Source: Bacteroidales bacterium (lineage in GTDB: Bacteria; Bacteroidota; Bacteroidia; Bacteroidales; F082). From it: a stretch of 64,000 nucleotides of DNA. Below, piece by piece: positions 45,194 to 54,777 of this stretch. The notes under the pieces were generated by a model. That model made no database searches. It was not told the DNA's origin and worked only from the letters and a program-made list of their open reading frames with translations. The DNA lies in the NCBI GenBank assembly GCA_023229135.1, contig JALNZT010000002.1, forward strand, positions 131,467 to 195,466. Reading direction: 5' to 3'. Position 1 is the stretch's first letter; each line of letters starts with the position of its first letter. A program made the position numbers and the translations under genes.

Positions 45194-45793
45194 ATGAAAA
45201 GAATTGTCTTAAAAAGCGGATCGGTATTGATACTGATTCTAATGATTGCACTATTTGCAACCAGCTGTTCATCGTCAAAAAAGATAGCTGAAACTCCTGC
45301 ACCAAAAGCATCTTATGAGGATGAAACCGAAATCAAACAGTTTTGCTCCAGTGAAGATTATCCTTCAAGTGCTGAATTCATTCGTGCCGGTTCATTGGGA
45401 GAAAGTACGGATATGGTCATGGCAAAAAAAATTGCTAAATCTAATACACTTGAGGAGTTGAGTTCAAAGATTGAGGTGACCGTTAAAGCTGTAATTGATA
45501 ATTACAACAGCCGTCGCCAGAAAGATATGAACGAAAGTGTTGAAAAACGCTATGAAGAACTGATCAGAACCGTTGTGAATCAAAAGATTAACGGATATAA
45601 CTCAGTTTGTGACAAAGTAACGAAAACAAAAGAGGGTAAATATAGGGCATACCTGGTTTATGAGCTTCCAGTAGATAATGTGCTGAATCCTGTTTACAAT
45701 AGTATTTCCAAAGATGATGAATTAAAAGTAGATTACGACTACCAAAAATTCAAAAATACTTTTGAAGAAGAGATGAAAAAATCCGAGAAATAG
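45194..45793 (+). CDS. LPP20-like lipoprotein
   Basis: 199 residues. Lipobox with Cys25 (LFATSC). The body resembles LPP20-family domains: AEFIRAGSLGESTDMVMAKKIAKSNTLEELSSKI, with alternating helix and strand and a C-terminal YRAYLVYELP. The last 20 residues hold a motif KVDYDYQKFKNTFEEE that recurs near the N-terminus of the next protein. First gene of a five- or six-gene series of exported proteins. Function unknown. Confidence 0.75.
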   Translation: MKRIVLKSGSVLILILMIALFATSCSSSKKIAETPAPKASYEDETEIKQFCSSEDYPSSAEFIRAGSLGESTDMVMAKKIAKSNTLEELSSKIEVTVKAVIDNYNSRRQKDMNESVEKRYEELIRTVVNQKINGYNSVCDKVTKTKEGKYRAYLVYELPVDNVLNPVYNSISKDDELKVDYDYQKFKNTFEEEMKKSEK

Positions 45794-45829
45794 TTAGAAC
45801 GCTATTTTTCTTCGTGCCTATTGCTATAT

Positions 45830-45857
45830 AACTATCGGGAGCTAACTTCCGATAGTT
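45830..45857 (+). terminator. Hairpin between two LPP20-like genes
   Basis: AACTATCGG (45830-45838) pairs with CCGATAGTT (45849-45857), extended inward by two pairs. No T-run, so it may be an attenuator or an RNA processing or stability element rather than a full terminator. Confidence 0.45.
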
Positions 45858-45903
45858 GTATTGTATGCTAAGTTTTACTTTTTATTTTTATATTAAAATC
45901 AAG

Positions 45904-46992
45904 ATGAAAGATGCTGGCCATAGATTTCGATTAGCAATATCTGCTTGTCTTCTTCTTGCTTTTTACTTAACCAGCGCACAGACTAATCAGTATGAAAATA
46001 GAAAAATTGATGTTGATTATTCCAAGTTTCAGTCAGATTTTGAGAAAAGATTTGGCAAACAGGAAGTTGTTGACTTAGGGGATGTTCCTTCGAATATTGA
46101 TCATGTGTTTCTTAAAACTGATTTGCCTGACTGGATAACGAATCTGCCACAGGCTACTGAAAAACAGGTTTATGCACTTGGCATATCCGACCCGGCAATG
46201 GACAGAGATGCTGCAATGAGCCTAGCCATACACAGGGCTAAAGCTGTTTGTATGCTGCAGCTTAATACTGAGATGAGTGGATTATTCGACTATTATATCA
46301 GCGAGAAAGATTTAAACAGCGGTAATATTATATCTTCTGTTTACAATGATTTTAATCGAATTTCAAGCGATTATAGATTTAATACTATTGATTTTAATAT
46401 CATTAACGATACATTCACCAATAACAACGAGGCTATAGTCCTTGCCTCAATGATAATTAGAAAGAATAATTTTCCAATAGCTGACCCTTCCTCAATGAAT
46501 TGTTCAATCGAAGTTTCTACTTCCACCATTAGGAAAAACAGTAAGAAAACCAATACTTCCCGGGCTGATTTTATCGCATTCGAGAAAAACCATCAAAATG
46601 AAAACGATACGCTCTTTCATTATATCGCGAAGCAATTGGATAAGAAAGCTGCTCAACAATCCTTTTTCGAAGGAAAGCTTTTGCCAACCTATTCTGGGGT
46701 TTTAACTTATCAACCTAAAAATGAATTGTCAGTTAAAGACACGCTTTACTTACCAGAGTTTACGCTTGAAAAGGGTGTTTGGCATGCTTACTTTTTAGGT
46801 ATAGTGCAGTCGTTGATTTTAGACTTTAATGAGTCAGATGTAAGTCATTCTGCGATGACAGATGAACATACTAAAACCACCCAGAACCTGAACAGGGTGT
46901 TAAGCCACAAGAGCACCTCCTTCAGAATCAAACGCTTGCTAATAAAAAATAATAAGTTGCAAATTGAAACGGATTTTTTTAATCAGAACTAA
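45904..46992 (+). CDS. Exported LPP20-like protein
   Basis: 362 residues from the ATG at 45904, which gives a proper signal peptide (RFRLAISACLLLAFYLTSAQ); the upstream start at 45856 lies in the hairpin. After the motif KIDVDYSKFQSDFEKRF, shared with the previous protein, the domain PDWITNLPQ...YALGISDPAMDRDAAMSLAIHRAKA is typical of LPP20/FlgT-like domains. The rest is unrecognised. Its end is close to the next gene. Confidence 0.72.
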   Translation: MKDAGHRFRLAISACLLLAFYLTSAQTNQYENRKIDVDYSKFQSDFEKRFGKQEVVDLGDVPSNIDHVFLKTDLPDWITNLPQATEKQVYALGISDPAMDRDAAMSLAIHRAKAVCMLQLNTEMSGLFDYYISEKDLNSGNIISSVYNDFNRISSDYRFNTIDFNIINDTFTNNNEAIVLASMIIRKNNFPIADPSSMNCSIEVSTSTIRKNSKKTNTSRADFIAFEKNHQNENDTLFHYIAKQLDKKAAQQSFFEGKLLPTYSGVLTYQPKNELSVKDTLYLPEFTLEKGVWHAYFLGIVQSLILDFNESDVSHSAMTDEHTKTTQNLNRVLSHKSTSFRIKRLLIKNNKLQIETDFFNQN

Positions 46993-47002
46993 AATTTGTG
47001 TC

Positions 47003-49639
47003 ATGCGCGTATCTAAATATTTCCTTCTCTTTTTATTCCTCTGTTTTGTTCAAACAGCCTTCACGCAAACGTATGAAGCGTATAAAAAAATGGAGACAGA
47101 CAAGCTGCAACAATTTAAGCTGCAGCAAGACCAAGAACTAAAAAAACTAGCTGCTGAGTTTGATGATTTTGTAAATCAGGCAGATAAGGAATTTTCTCAG
47201 TTTTTAAAAAATGAATGGGATTCCTACCAGGTTTTTAAAGGCATAGCAATACCTGAAAAACCAAAACCCACCGAAACACCTGAAGCTCCTAAAGAAGTTA
47301 TTTTAGCAAAGATGAAATCAAAAGAGATAACTGTAATTCCTGTGTCAGAGCAGGAACCAACACTTTATGAAAGGCCAATCCTGCCTGTTGTTCAAAAAAC
47401 CGAGCCGGCAGACTTTCTGAAAACAACCACCAGTATTGACTTTTACGGCACCAGCCTGAATATCCAATTTGATGATCGCTTAGCGATGGGTTCAATTGAT
47501 AAGCTTAGCGAACAAGCTATTGGTGATTGGTGGACGATGTGTAGTCAAACCTATTATAATCAATTGGTTAATGAGCTTTTTAGATTGAATGAAAAACTCA
47601 GCCTAAACGATTGGGCTTATTTTAAACTGGTGGAAGCCACAGCAAATAAAATTGCAGCTTCCGACAAAAACAAGACCCGTTTGCTTAGCTGGTTTTTAAT
47701 GATACGATCGGGCTACGATGTGAAGATGGCCTACAGCGGAAACCAGCTATTTTTGTTGATACCCACTGTTAACCAACTTTATGGGAAAAGTTATCTCACG
47801 ATACATGGCGTTCGGTATTATTTTGTTGAAGACGTCAATGCAGATTCATTTCAAACCTACGACTTTAGCTTTCCTGGCGCCAACAGGATGATTGATCTAA
47901 ATATCTACCAGCCATTAAATATTGGTGACGACTTTCTGACAAAGCAAATTGCTTTCAAAAACGATGAAGCGGAGGTCTCTTTCCCGGTTTTGCTAAGCGT
48001 TAATACGCTGTATTTATTAAAAGATTACCCGCTTACCGATTTAAGCGTGTTTTTTAATGCTCCCATGTCCAGGGTTACTAAAGAATCTCTTGCCGAAGGG
48101 CTTATTCCTTATCTTGCGCCGATGGAAACCAGCCAGGCTCTAAATTTTTTGTTAAGATTTGTTCAAAATTCGTTCAAATACATGACGGATCAGGAACAGT
48201 TTAATGCTGAAAAGTTTTTCTTTCCGGAAGAGCTGTTTTTTTATGCCGGCTCTGATTGCGAAGACAGATCTGCACTATTTGCTTATCTGGTAAGGCAACT
48301 GCTTCATCTTGATGTGATTGGTTTAGAATATCCGGGACATGTGGCGACAGCAGTAAATCTCAATTCAACTTTTCCGGGCGAATATCTAACCTATCAAAAC
48401 AGTCGGTACACCATTGCAGACCCTACCTATGTCAACGCACCTTTAGGGCTTTCGATGCCGACCTATAAGAATTTGCAGGCTACTATTATTCCAACGAACA
48501 GCAGCAATGCCACAACAAATCTGAGCAGGCAGTTCTGGCAGTTAACCAATAGCTGGGGAGGATACCGGGCTGGCAATCAGGCGGATGCTCAAAGAGATTC
48601 CTATGGGAATATATACCTTACAGGTTATTACAGTCAGGAGGCACAACCAGGCAACCAACTTTGGAAATCGGAGGCGGGAAGTCGGCAGGCTTTTGTGGCC
48701 AAATACAAGGCAGATAATACCTTGGAATGGGCCAGAAATATTGAAGCCAGTAAGCTCGCCACGGGAATAACGCTTGCCCTGGATAAAAATGAAAATCCAC
48801 TAATAGCAGGCAGCTTCTCTGGCGAAATTGCCGCTGACGCTATCAGGATAAGTGCAGAGCATGGAAGAGAAGATGTATTTATCGCTTCTTATACTAAAAA
48901 CGGGCAGCTTTTCTGGCTGAAAAAAGCCGGACTTGACACTGTTAATTATACCCCCTACCTGAACTATGTCGTGAAATTAGATGACGAGGGAGAAAATCTG
49001 AAAACGCGCTTGTATTTTGAAAACGGCGAACAGCTAACGCAAGGCCTGTATTGCAGTGGTCGTCAATTTACGTTTGTAGGTTCCATCAACCAAACTGTGG
49101 GTATGGGGATGAAACCGTTATCGTTCAATGCAGAAAACGATTTCAATGTAATTGATTACCTGAAAGAGGAAAATGATGCATTAACGGCCGCTGAGGCTGA
49201 TAAAAGTATCGCGGGATTATTTGCCGTTATTAACCTGATAAAATCCAGTGGAATGGTTATTCCGGGAAAGGAAGCACAACAGGCATTGGATAAATATAAT
49301 CCCTCTTTTAAAACAAAATCGCCTTCCATTTATCAAAATATTGGCAATGTTGTCTTTATGAAAAATGAGGAGGGCATCATTCAGGTTCAAACCAATAATG
49401 GCAAGTCGGTTTCCTTTGATAAAATTAAAATCAACAACAATGCCCGGCTTAGGATTACTTCGCTACAAGACGGAAACGAACAAATCGATATGCTGTCGGG
49501 TATGCAGGTTGGGAAAGCGTTTATTTGGTATAACCTGAACTTTGTAAGATTGATGCGCCATAATGGCGATATGATTTTTGATTATGATACGGATCATACC
49601 CGTAAGACGGTAAATATGAAATCAGATATTTTAGACTAA
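47003..49639 (+). CDS. Large secreted protein with transglutaminase-like domain
   Basis: 878 residues from the ATG at 47003 (MRVSKYFLLFLFLCF signal peptide); the upstream start at 46964 overlaps the previous gene. Residues 25-75 are a helical, Gln/Lys-rich stretch like the start of the MltC-like protein further on. Residues about 400-480 are a transglutaminase-like core with Cys419 (SDCEDRS), His446 (PGHVATAV) and Asp473 (IADPTY), a complete triad. The C-terminal part has beta-propeller-like repeats (LYFENG, FVAKYKADNTLEWAR). Proteases or amidotransferases of this fold occur in cell envelope systems. Substrate unknown. Confidence 0.8.
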   Translation: MRVSKYFLLFLFLCFVQTAFTQTYEAYKKMETDKLQQFKLQQDQELKKLAAEFDDFVNQADKEFSQFLKNEWDSYQVFKGIAIPEKPKPTETPEAPKEVILAKMKSKEITVIPVSEQEPTLYERPILPVVQKTEPADFLKTTTSIDFYGTSLNIQFDDRLAMGSIDKLSEQAIGDWWTMCSQTYYNQLVNELFRLNEKLSLNDWAYFKLVEATANKIAASDKNKTRLLSWFLMIRSGYDVKMAYSGNQLFLLIPTVNQLYGKSYLTIHGVRYYFVEDVNADSFQTYDFSFPGANRMIDLNIYQPLNIGDDFLTKQIAFKNDEAEVSFPVLLSVNTLYLLKDYPLTDLSVFFNAPMSRVTKESLAEGLIPYLAPMETSQALNFLLRFVQNSFKYMTDQEQFNAEKFFFPEELFFYAGSDCEDRSALFAYLVRQLLHLDVIGLEYPGHVATAVNLNSTFPGEYLTYQNSRYTIADPTYVNAPLGLSMPTYKNLQATIIPTNSSNATTNLSRQFWQLTNSWGGYRAGNQADAQRDSYGNIYLTGYYSQEAQPGNQLWKSEAGSRQAFVAKYKADNTLEWARNIEASKLATGITLALDKNENPLIAGSFSGEIAADAIRISAEHGREDVFIASYTKNGQLFWLKKAGLDTVNYTPYLNYVVKLDDEGENLKTRLYFENGEQLTQGLYCSGRQFTFVGSINQTVGMGMKPLSFNAENDFNVIDYLKEENDALTAAEADKSIAGLFAVINLIKSSGMVIPGKEAQQALDKYNPSFKTKSPSIYQNIGNVVFMKNEEGIIQVQTNNGKSVSFDKIKINNNARLRITSLQDGNEQIDMLSGMQVGKAFIWYNLNFVRLMRHNGDMIFDYDTDHTRKTVNMKSDILD

Positions 49640-49650
49640 AACAATTAACT

Positions 49651-50433
49651 ATGAAAACGAAATCGTATTTTTTAACCTTGTTAATGGCTTTTAGCTTCCA
49701 ATTAGCTACAGCTCAGATAGATAAGATGCGTGAAAAACTTGATGACGCGACCATTGAGGCAGAAAGCGGACTTCTCTCACTCCGTTTTAATGATGCCGAA
49801 ACCGGAGAGCCTGTGGGTGATGCTAAAGCTACCATAGCTGATAGGGGTACTTTCACCTCGGACGGACTGGGAATTATCCGGTTTCCCATTCCTGAAAAGG
49901 ATGGAACCTATGCCGTTCATGTAGAGCGGGATAACTATATCACCGTTGATTTTCCTATCGAGATAGTGGCTCAAACCATTTTCTATAACCGGTTCTCTCT
50001 TTCAAAAAAGATGCCGATAGGGCAGTTGAGGATAGTGCTGGAATGGGATAAAAAACCCGACGACCTGGATGCGCATCTGGAAAAGGATGGCGACTATCAT
50101 ATTTCTTATCGCAATAGGCTGGTTAGTGCTGACAAAGTAGCTAGTCTTGACCGCGACGACCTCAAAGGCTTTGGCCCTGAAACCATAACGGTAAAGCATA
50201 TTGACGACAGAAGTAGCTATCGCTATTATGTTCATAACTACAGCAATAGAGAAAAAGCCAGTTCCCATAAACTTTCTAACTCCAAAGCCAGCGTGAAGGT
50301 TTATGGTGATAATAAACTGTTAGAAATCTTTCAAATCCCTGTGGATACAGAAGGTACTTATTGGCAGGTGTTTAGTGTTACGAACGGGCAGATAAACAGG
50401 ATAAATGTGGTAAGCAGGACATTGGAGCTTTGA
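49651..50433 (+). CDS. Exported YfaP/DUF2135-type protein
   Basis: 260 residues. Signal peptide to about residue 21, a carboxypeptidase regulatory-like beta domain (about 40-115, GEPVGDAKATIADRGTFTSDG), and a DUF2135-type domain starting LRIVLEWDKKPDDLDAHL with YYVHNYSNRE. In other bacteria this domain accompanies alpha-2-macroglobulin or von Willebrand-type envelope proteins. It lies 11 bp after the transglutaminase-like gene, in one operon. Confidence 0.78.
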   Translation: MKTKSYFLTLLMAFSFQLATAQIDKMREKLDDATIEAESGLLSLRFNDAETGEPVGDAKATIADRGTFTSDGLGIIRFPIPEKDGTYAVHVERDNYITVDFPIEIVAQTIFYNRFSLSKKMPIGQLRIVLEWDKKPDDLDAHLEKDGDYHISYRNRLVSADKVASLDRDDLKGFGPETITVKHIDDRSSYRYYVHNYSNREKASSHKLSNSKASVKVYGDNKLLEIFQIPVDTEGTYWQVFSVTNGQINRINVVSRTLEL

Positions 50434-50537
50434 AGGAAGGGGGCTTAATAAGTTACCGCAAAGCATATCGGGTTTTCCAAATGGTATTGTGAGGTAGGAA
50501 ATAAAAAAATGACGTAATATACAGACTATTAATAGCT

Positions 50538-52076
50538 ATGAAAAAATACCTGCTTTATTTAATTCTACTCAGTAGCAGCTGTATGCTGTCTGCTCAAACT
50601 CCCGACTGGGTTGATTTTGGTCAACGCCAACAGCTTTATCCTGACAGCGAATATTTCATTGGGTTTGGCATGAACGAGCTCAAAAAAGGAGAATCCGAAA
50701 ATGTGCTGCTTGAGAAACTGAAAATGGTAGCCATCGAAGAGCTGGTAAGCACGGTGCAGGTTACGGTAGAGAGTGTTACCACACAGCTTCAAAGTCAGGT
50801 AAACGAGCAGGTTTCCAATGAGCTTAAATCTGCTAGTACAGCCTTTTCTAAAATCGATCTCACCGGATTGAAAACAGAGACTTATTTTGATAAACGAAAA
50901 AAAATGGGCTATGCGCTGGCCTGGGTCAATAAACAAAAGCTGATTGATTATTATCAGGCAAAGCTCGATAACTACAATTACACCATTGCCGGCCATATTG
51001 CTGTCGCTGAACAATTTGTAGAGAAGGACGACAAGGAAAACGCGCTAAAGGCTTTTTATAGTTGCATGCCTTTGTTTCGGGAGGCAGAATCGGCTTATGC
51101 TATCGTGTGGCTATTGAAAGCTTCCACAGCACAAATTGCCCAAATTAACGCCTATGAAGTGCAGGTGAAATATGGTATCGAGCAGCTTTACCGCAGCGAT
51201 CATGTCAGCTTGAAGGAGTTGTGCAGCTTTTTAAGTTATGGCTTAAAACTTCAAACAGGTGATTTTTCAAAAAACATCAGGATTGGCAGCTTTACTTATG
51301 AGGACAGTCGCATGTCGAGCCCTTTTTCACGCAGGTTTATCAGTGCTTTTGAAACCGAACTGATTGAAGGGGGAGGCTTTTTGGTCAGTTCGTCAGCAGG
51401 AAAGGCGGGAGCCAGAGCTCCTGAATATATTCTCAGCGGCACCTATTGGAAAGATGGAGAAAATTTAAAAGTTATCACCACGCTGCGCGATGTTTCAAAC
51501 GGAAAACCACTTGCTTCGGCAGAAGGGACAATGCCCGTCGGTTGGCTCACAGAGCGGGATATTTCTTATACGCCTGAAAACTTTGGCCAGGCCGCCGAAA
51601 GTATGATGCAGTTTAAAAGTAATGAGATTACAAATGGAGGCATGACCCTGGAGCTGTGGACTAACAAAGGAAACGACAGCCCCATTTTTGAAGAAAATGA
51701 CACCTTAAAAATATACATCAGGGTGAATAATGTGTGTTATCTAAGAATTGTTGATTATATGGCGGATGGTTCAAAGGTGTTGTTGGTAGACAATGAGTAT
51801 ATCGGCAGCGACAAGGTGAATAAAATTGTGGAAATTCCTGCGGTGTTTCAATGTGCACCTCCTTTCGGAGCCGAGTTTTTGCAGGCCAATGCGCAAACCA
51901 AAGCTTTTGAGCCACTCTATACAAAAAATGAATATGGATACGATTTTATTCAGGAGGATCTTAATGTTGTGCTAAGCAAGACCAGAGGGTTTAAAAAAAT
52001 GAGTAATGAAGATTTAAAGGCGGAGAAAAGGGTGGTGGTAACGACGATGAAAAGGATTAACCACAAAGAAAATTAA
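50538..52076 (+). CDS. Exported LPP20-DUF4384 protein
   Basis: 512 residues. Signal peptide (KKYLLYLILLSSSCMLSAQ), an LPP20-like domain at about 20-150 (PDSEYFIGFGMNELKKGES, YALAWVNKQKLI), a helical middle, and a C-terminal DUF4384 domain (EENDTLKIYIRVNNVCYLRIVDY). DUF4384 is found in envelope sensor proteins, including some kinases. The last residues (RINHKEN) are encoded by the first copy of the long repeat family, so the original 3' end has been replaced or extended. Confidence 0.8.
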   Translation: MKKYLLYLILLSSSCMLSAQTPDWVDFGQRQQLYPDSEYFIGFGMNELKKGESENVLLEKLKMVAIEELVSTVQVTVESVTTQLQSQVNEQVSNELKSASTAFSKIDLTGLKTETYFDKRKKMGYALAWVNKQKLIDYYQAKLDNYNYTIAGHIAVAEQFVEKDDKENALKAFYSCMPLFREAESAYAIVWLLKASTAQIAQINAYEVQVKYGIEQLYRSDHVSLKELCSFLSYGLKLQTGDFSKNIRIGSFTYEDSRMSSPFSRRFISAFETELIEGGGFLVSSSAGKAGARAPEYILSGTYWKDGENLKVITTLRDVSNGKPLASAEGTMPVGWLTERDISYTPENFGQAAESMMQFKSNEITNGGMTLELWTNKGNDSPIFEENDTLKIYIRVNNVCYLRIVDYMADGSKVLLVDNEYIGSDKVNKIVEIPAVFQCAPPFGAEFLQANAQTKAFEPLYTKNEYGYDFIQEDLNVVLSKTRGFKKMSNEDLKAEKRVVVTTMKRINHKEN

Positions 52077-52959
52077 CCTCAAAGAAAAATTAACCACAAA
52101 GAAAAATTAACCACAAAGGACACGAAGTACACACGAAGTATCACAAAGAAAAATTAACCACGAAGGAACACGAAGGACACACGAAGTATCACAAAGAAAA
52201 ATTAACCACAAAGGACACGAAGTACACACGAAGGAACACAAAGAAAAATTAACCACGAAGGAACACGAAGGATACACAAAGTATCACAAAGAAAAATTAA
52301 CCACAAAGGACACAAAGTACTCACAAAGTCTCACAAAGGAAGGAGTTGTTCATGAAGTATAGTAAAAAAACCTTAGTGTACCTTAGTGCCATCCTTAGTG
52401 CTCTTAGTGGTAAAAAGATTAACCACGAAGGAACACGAAGTACACACGAAGGAACACAAAGAAAAATTAACCACAAAGGACACGAAGTACACACGAAGGA
52501 ACACAAAGAAAAATTAACCACGAAGGACACGAAGTACACACGAAGGAACACAAAGAAAAATTAACCACAAAGGACACGAAGTACACACGAAGGAACACAA
52601 AGAAAAATTAACCACGAAGGAACACAAAGGACACACGAAGGAACACAAAGAAAAAAACCTTAGTGTACCTTAGTGCCATCCTTAGTGCTCTTAGTGGTAA
52701 AAAGATTAACCACAAAGGACACGAAGTACACACGAAGGAACACAAAGAAAAATTAACCACAAAGGACACGAAGTACACACGAAGGAACACAAAGAAAAAT
52801 TAACCACAAAGGACACGAAGTACACACGAAGGAACACAAAGAAAAATTAACCACAAAGGACACGAAGTACACACGAAGGAACACAAAGAAAAAAACCTTA
52901 GTGTACCTTAGTGCCATCCTTAGTGTTCTTAGTGGTAAAAGTGACCTTAGTGGTAAAAA
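52056..52959. repeat. Long-hairpin repeat cluster A
   Basis: About 17 left arms of 47-48 bp (ATTAACCACAAAGGACACGA...), each with four CAC(G/A)AAG words at 9, 11 and 10 bp, and three right arms at 52371-52415, 52658-52702 and 52896-52940 with inverse CACTAAG words at 9, 12 and 10 bp. A part right arm ends the cluster (52945-52959). Left arms occur in direct runs of four to eight before one right arm. The first copies are truncated and lie inside the DUF4384 gene. It covers the whole space between two genes. Confidence 0.9.
52371..52415. repeat. Right arm 1 of cluster A
   Basis: Begins CCTTAGTGTACC and ends TTAGTGGTAAAA. On the reverse strand it has four CACTAAG words at 9/12/10 spacing. It can pair with the left arms on either side. 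Right arms at 52658 and 52896 are almost identical. Confidence 0.85.
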
Positions 52960-52983
52960 CATCTAACCTAAAACACAAATGAA

Positions 52984-54180
52984 ATGAAGACATTATTAAA
53001 ACTTTCCATGCTTTTAGCAGCTGCATTCCTGATTTCAAGCACTGTTAATGCCCAGGTAACTGAGGAACAATCTTTTGAGGAGTTTCAAAGACAGGAAAAC
53101 CAAAACTTTCAGAACTACCTTGAAGCTGAGAGTATAGCTTATGAGCAATACGTGAAAGAAGAACAGGAAGGCCTTGAAAAACTCCGCAAAGAGGTAGAAG
53201 ACTTTTGGGGAACTGGCGAGTTCATCAGTTCTACCAAAAAAGACTGGGTGGAATACAGCGAAGATAAAAAAAGCCGCTCAGATGTTGATTTTGAAGAAGG
53301 TGTGGCTACGGTTGAAGTATTGCTTACACCCGAAGAAGCCAACAATGATGCGCTGGTGAATAAAAAGCTGGAAGAAACGGTGGCGAAATTGGTAACCACC
53401 GAAGGCAGCACGAAGGATTATTCTACTACCACAGAGAAACCACAGCCGCTTGAGGAAACCCCTGTGCTGAAAGGGCAATTTAAAACCAAAGAAGGCACTG
53501 AGGTAGATGAGTCAAACGCAGATAATTTTGCAAAAGAAATAGTTAAAGAAAAGGACATCAAGAAAGAATCTGTCCAAGGTGCTGATGGACAACAGCGTAC
53601 CAAGGTAACGGTGACGATGGCGCTGGCTCCCGATCATATAAAAATCCGTGCCGCCAAATATGAAAATGAAGTCAATACCTATGCATCAAAATATGATTTA
53701 CCGATAGAACTCGTTTATGCCGTGATACATACCGAATCGTATTTTAATCCTAAGGCCAAATCCAATGCTCCGGCTTATGGGCTGATGCAGCTGGTGCCTG
53801 CTTCTGGCGCCCGCGATGCCTACCAGTATGTCTATAAACAGGATAAAGTGCTGCCAGCCAATTACCTTTACGAAGCCGATAAAAACATAGAACTTGGCAC
53901 AGCCTATCTTCAGATATTGATGACACGCTATTTTAAAAAAGTTACAGACCCAAATTCCAGGATGTTGTGTGCCATTGCTGCTTATAATACCGGAGCAGGT
54001 AATGTGGCCAGGGCTTTCACTGGAACAACCAATCCATCAAAGGCAGTACCTAAAATCAATGCCATGACTTATGAAGAATGCTATGGTTTTTTGCGTCAGT
54101 ACCTACCGCATGATGAAACGAAAGACTATGTCAAAAAAGTAAGCCAAAGAATGGGGATGTATCATGAATGGAGGAAATAA
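52984..54180 (+). CDS. MltC-like membrane-bound lytic transglycosylase
   Basis: 398 residues. Signal peptide to about residue 23. An N-terminal DUF3393-like region (EEFQRQENQNFQNYLE, VDFEEGVATVEVLLTP) as in MltC, then a lytic transglycosylase domain at about 220-390 with the catalytic Glu in VIHTESYFNPKA, AYGLMQLVP and CAIAAYNTGAGNVAR. It cleaves peptidoglycan to anhydromuropeptides. Lacks a clear lipobox. The stop codon TAA is the first bases of repeat cluster B, so the end may be recent. Confidence 0.9.
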   Translation: MKTLLKLSMLLAAAFLISSTVNAQVTEEQSFEEFQRQENQNFQNYLEAESIAYEQYVKEEQEGLEKLRKEVEDFWGTGEFISSTKKDWVEYSEDKKSRSDVDFEEGVATVEVLLTPEEANNDALVNKKLEETVAKLVTTEGSTKDYSTTTEKPQPLEETPVLKGQFKTKEGTEVDESNADNFAKEIVKEKDIKKESVQGADGQQRTKVTVTMALAPDHIKIRAAKYENEVNTYASKYDLPIELVYAVIHTESYFNPKAKSNAPAYGLMQLVPASGARDAYQYVYKQDKVLPANYLYEADKNIELGTAYLQILMTRYFKKVTDPNSRMLCAIAAYNTGAGNVARAFTGTTNPSKAVPKINAMTYEECYGFLRQYLPHDETKDYVKKVSQRMGMYHEWRK

Positions 54181-54764
54181 CCACGAAGAAATGTTAACCT
54201 CGAAGGAAAGAGTTAACCACGAAGAAAAGACTAACCACGAAGGACACGAAGTGCACACGAAGTATCACGAAGGAAAAAAAAGCTTTGTGTTCCTTAGTGC
54301 CATCCTTAGTGCTCTTTGTGGTAAAAGAGTTAACCACGAAGGAAAAACTAACCACGAAGGACACAAAGTACTCACAAAGTATCACAAAGGAAAAATATAG
54401 CTTAGTGCACCTTTGTGCCATCCTTAGTGCGACTTTGTGGTAAAAAAACTAACCACGAAGGACACAAAGTACTCACAAAGTATCACAAAGGAAAAATATA
54501 GCTTAGTGTACCTTTGTGCCATCCTTAGTGCTCTTTGTGGTAAAAGCTAACCACGAAGTAACACAAAGTACACACAAAGTACCACTAAGAAAAAAATCAA
54601 CCTTAGTGTGCCTTAGTGCCATCCTTAGTGCGACTTTGTGGTAAAAAAACTAACCACGAAGGACACAAAGTACTCACAAAGTATCACAAAGGAAAAATAT
54701 AGCTTAGTGCACCTTTGTGCCATCCTTAGTGACCTTTGTGGTAAAAGTACTCTTAGTGGTAAAA
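54178..54764. repeat. Long-hairpin repeat cluster B (five left-right pairs)
   Basis: Five hairpins of about 100 bp, each a left arm (for example 54449-54491) followed by 8-10 AT-rich bases and a right arm (54500-54545). Right arms have CTTTGTG as well as CTTAGTG words, so pairing with the left arms is better than in cluster A. The first bases form the stop codon of the MltC-like gene; the last copy is 14 bp from the end of the WD40-caspase gene. Confidence 0.9.
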
Positions 54765-54777
54765 AAGACTTTTACGC

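Noticed and set aside
52056..52959. CRISPR array (47-bp direct repeats)
   Set aside because: Units are contiguous with no unique spacers, the repeats form inverted pairs with right arms, and no cas genes are nearby.
52321..52962. Short ORFs across the repeats with Asn-His-Glu-Gly or Cys-Val-Leu-Arg-Val patterns
   Set aside because: They are translations of the 47-bp repeats in arbitrary frames on both strands, without start signals; the same holds for ORFs at 54164-54421 and 62244-62608.
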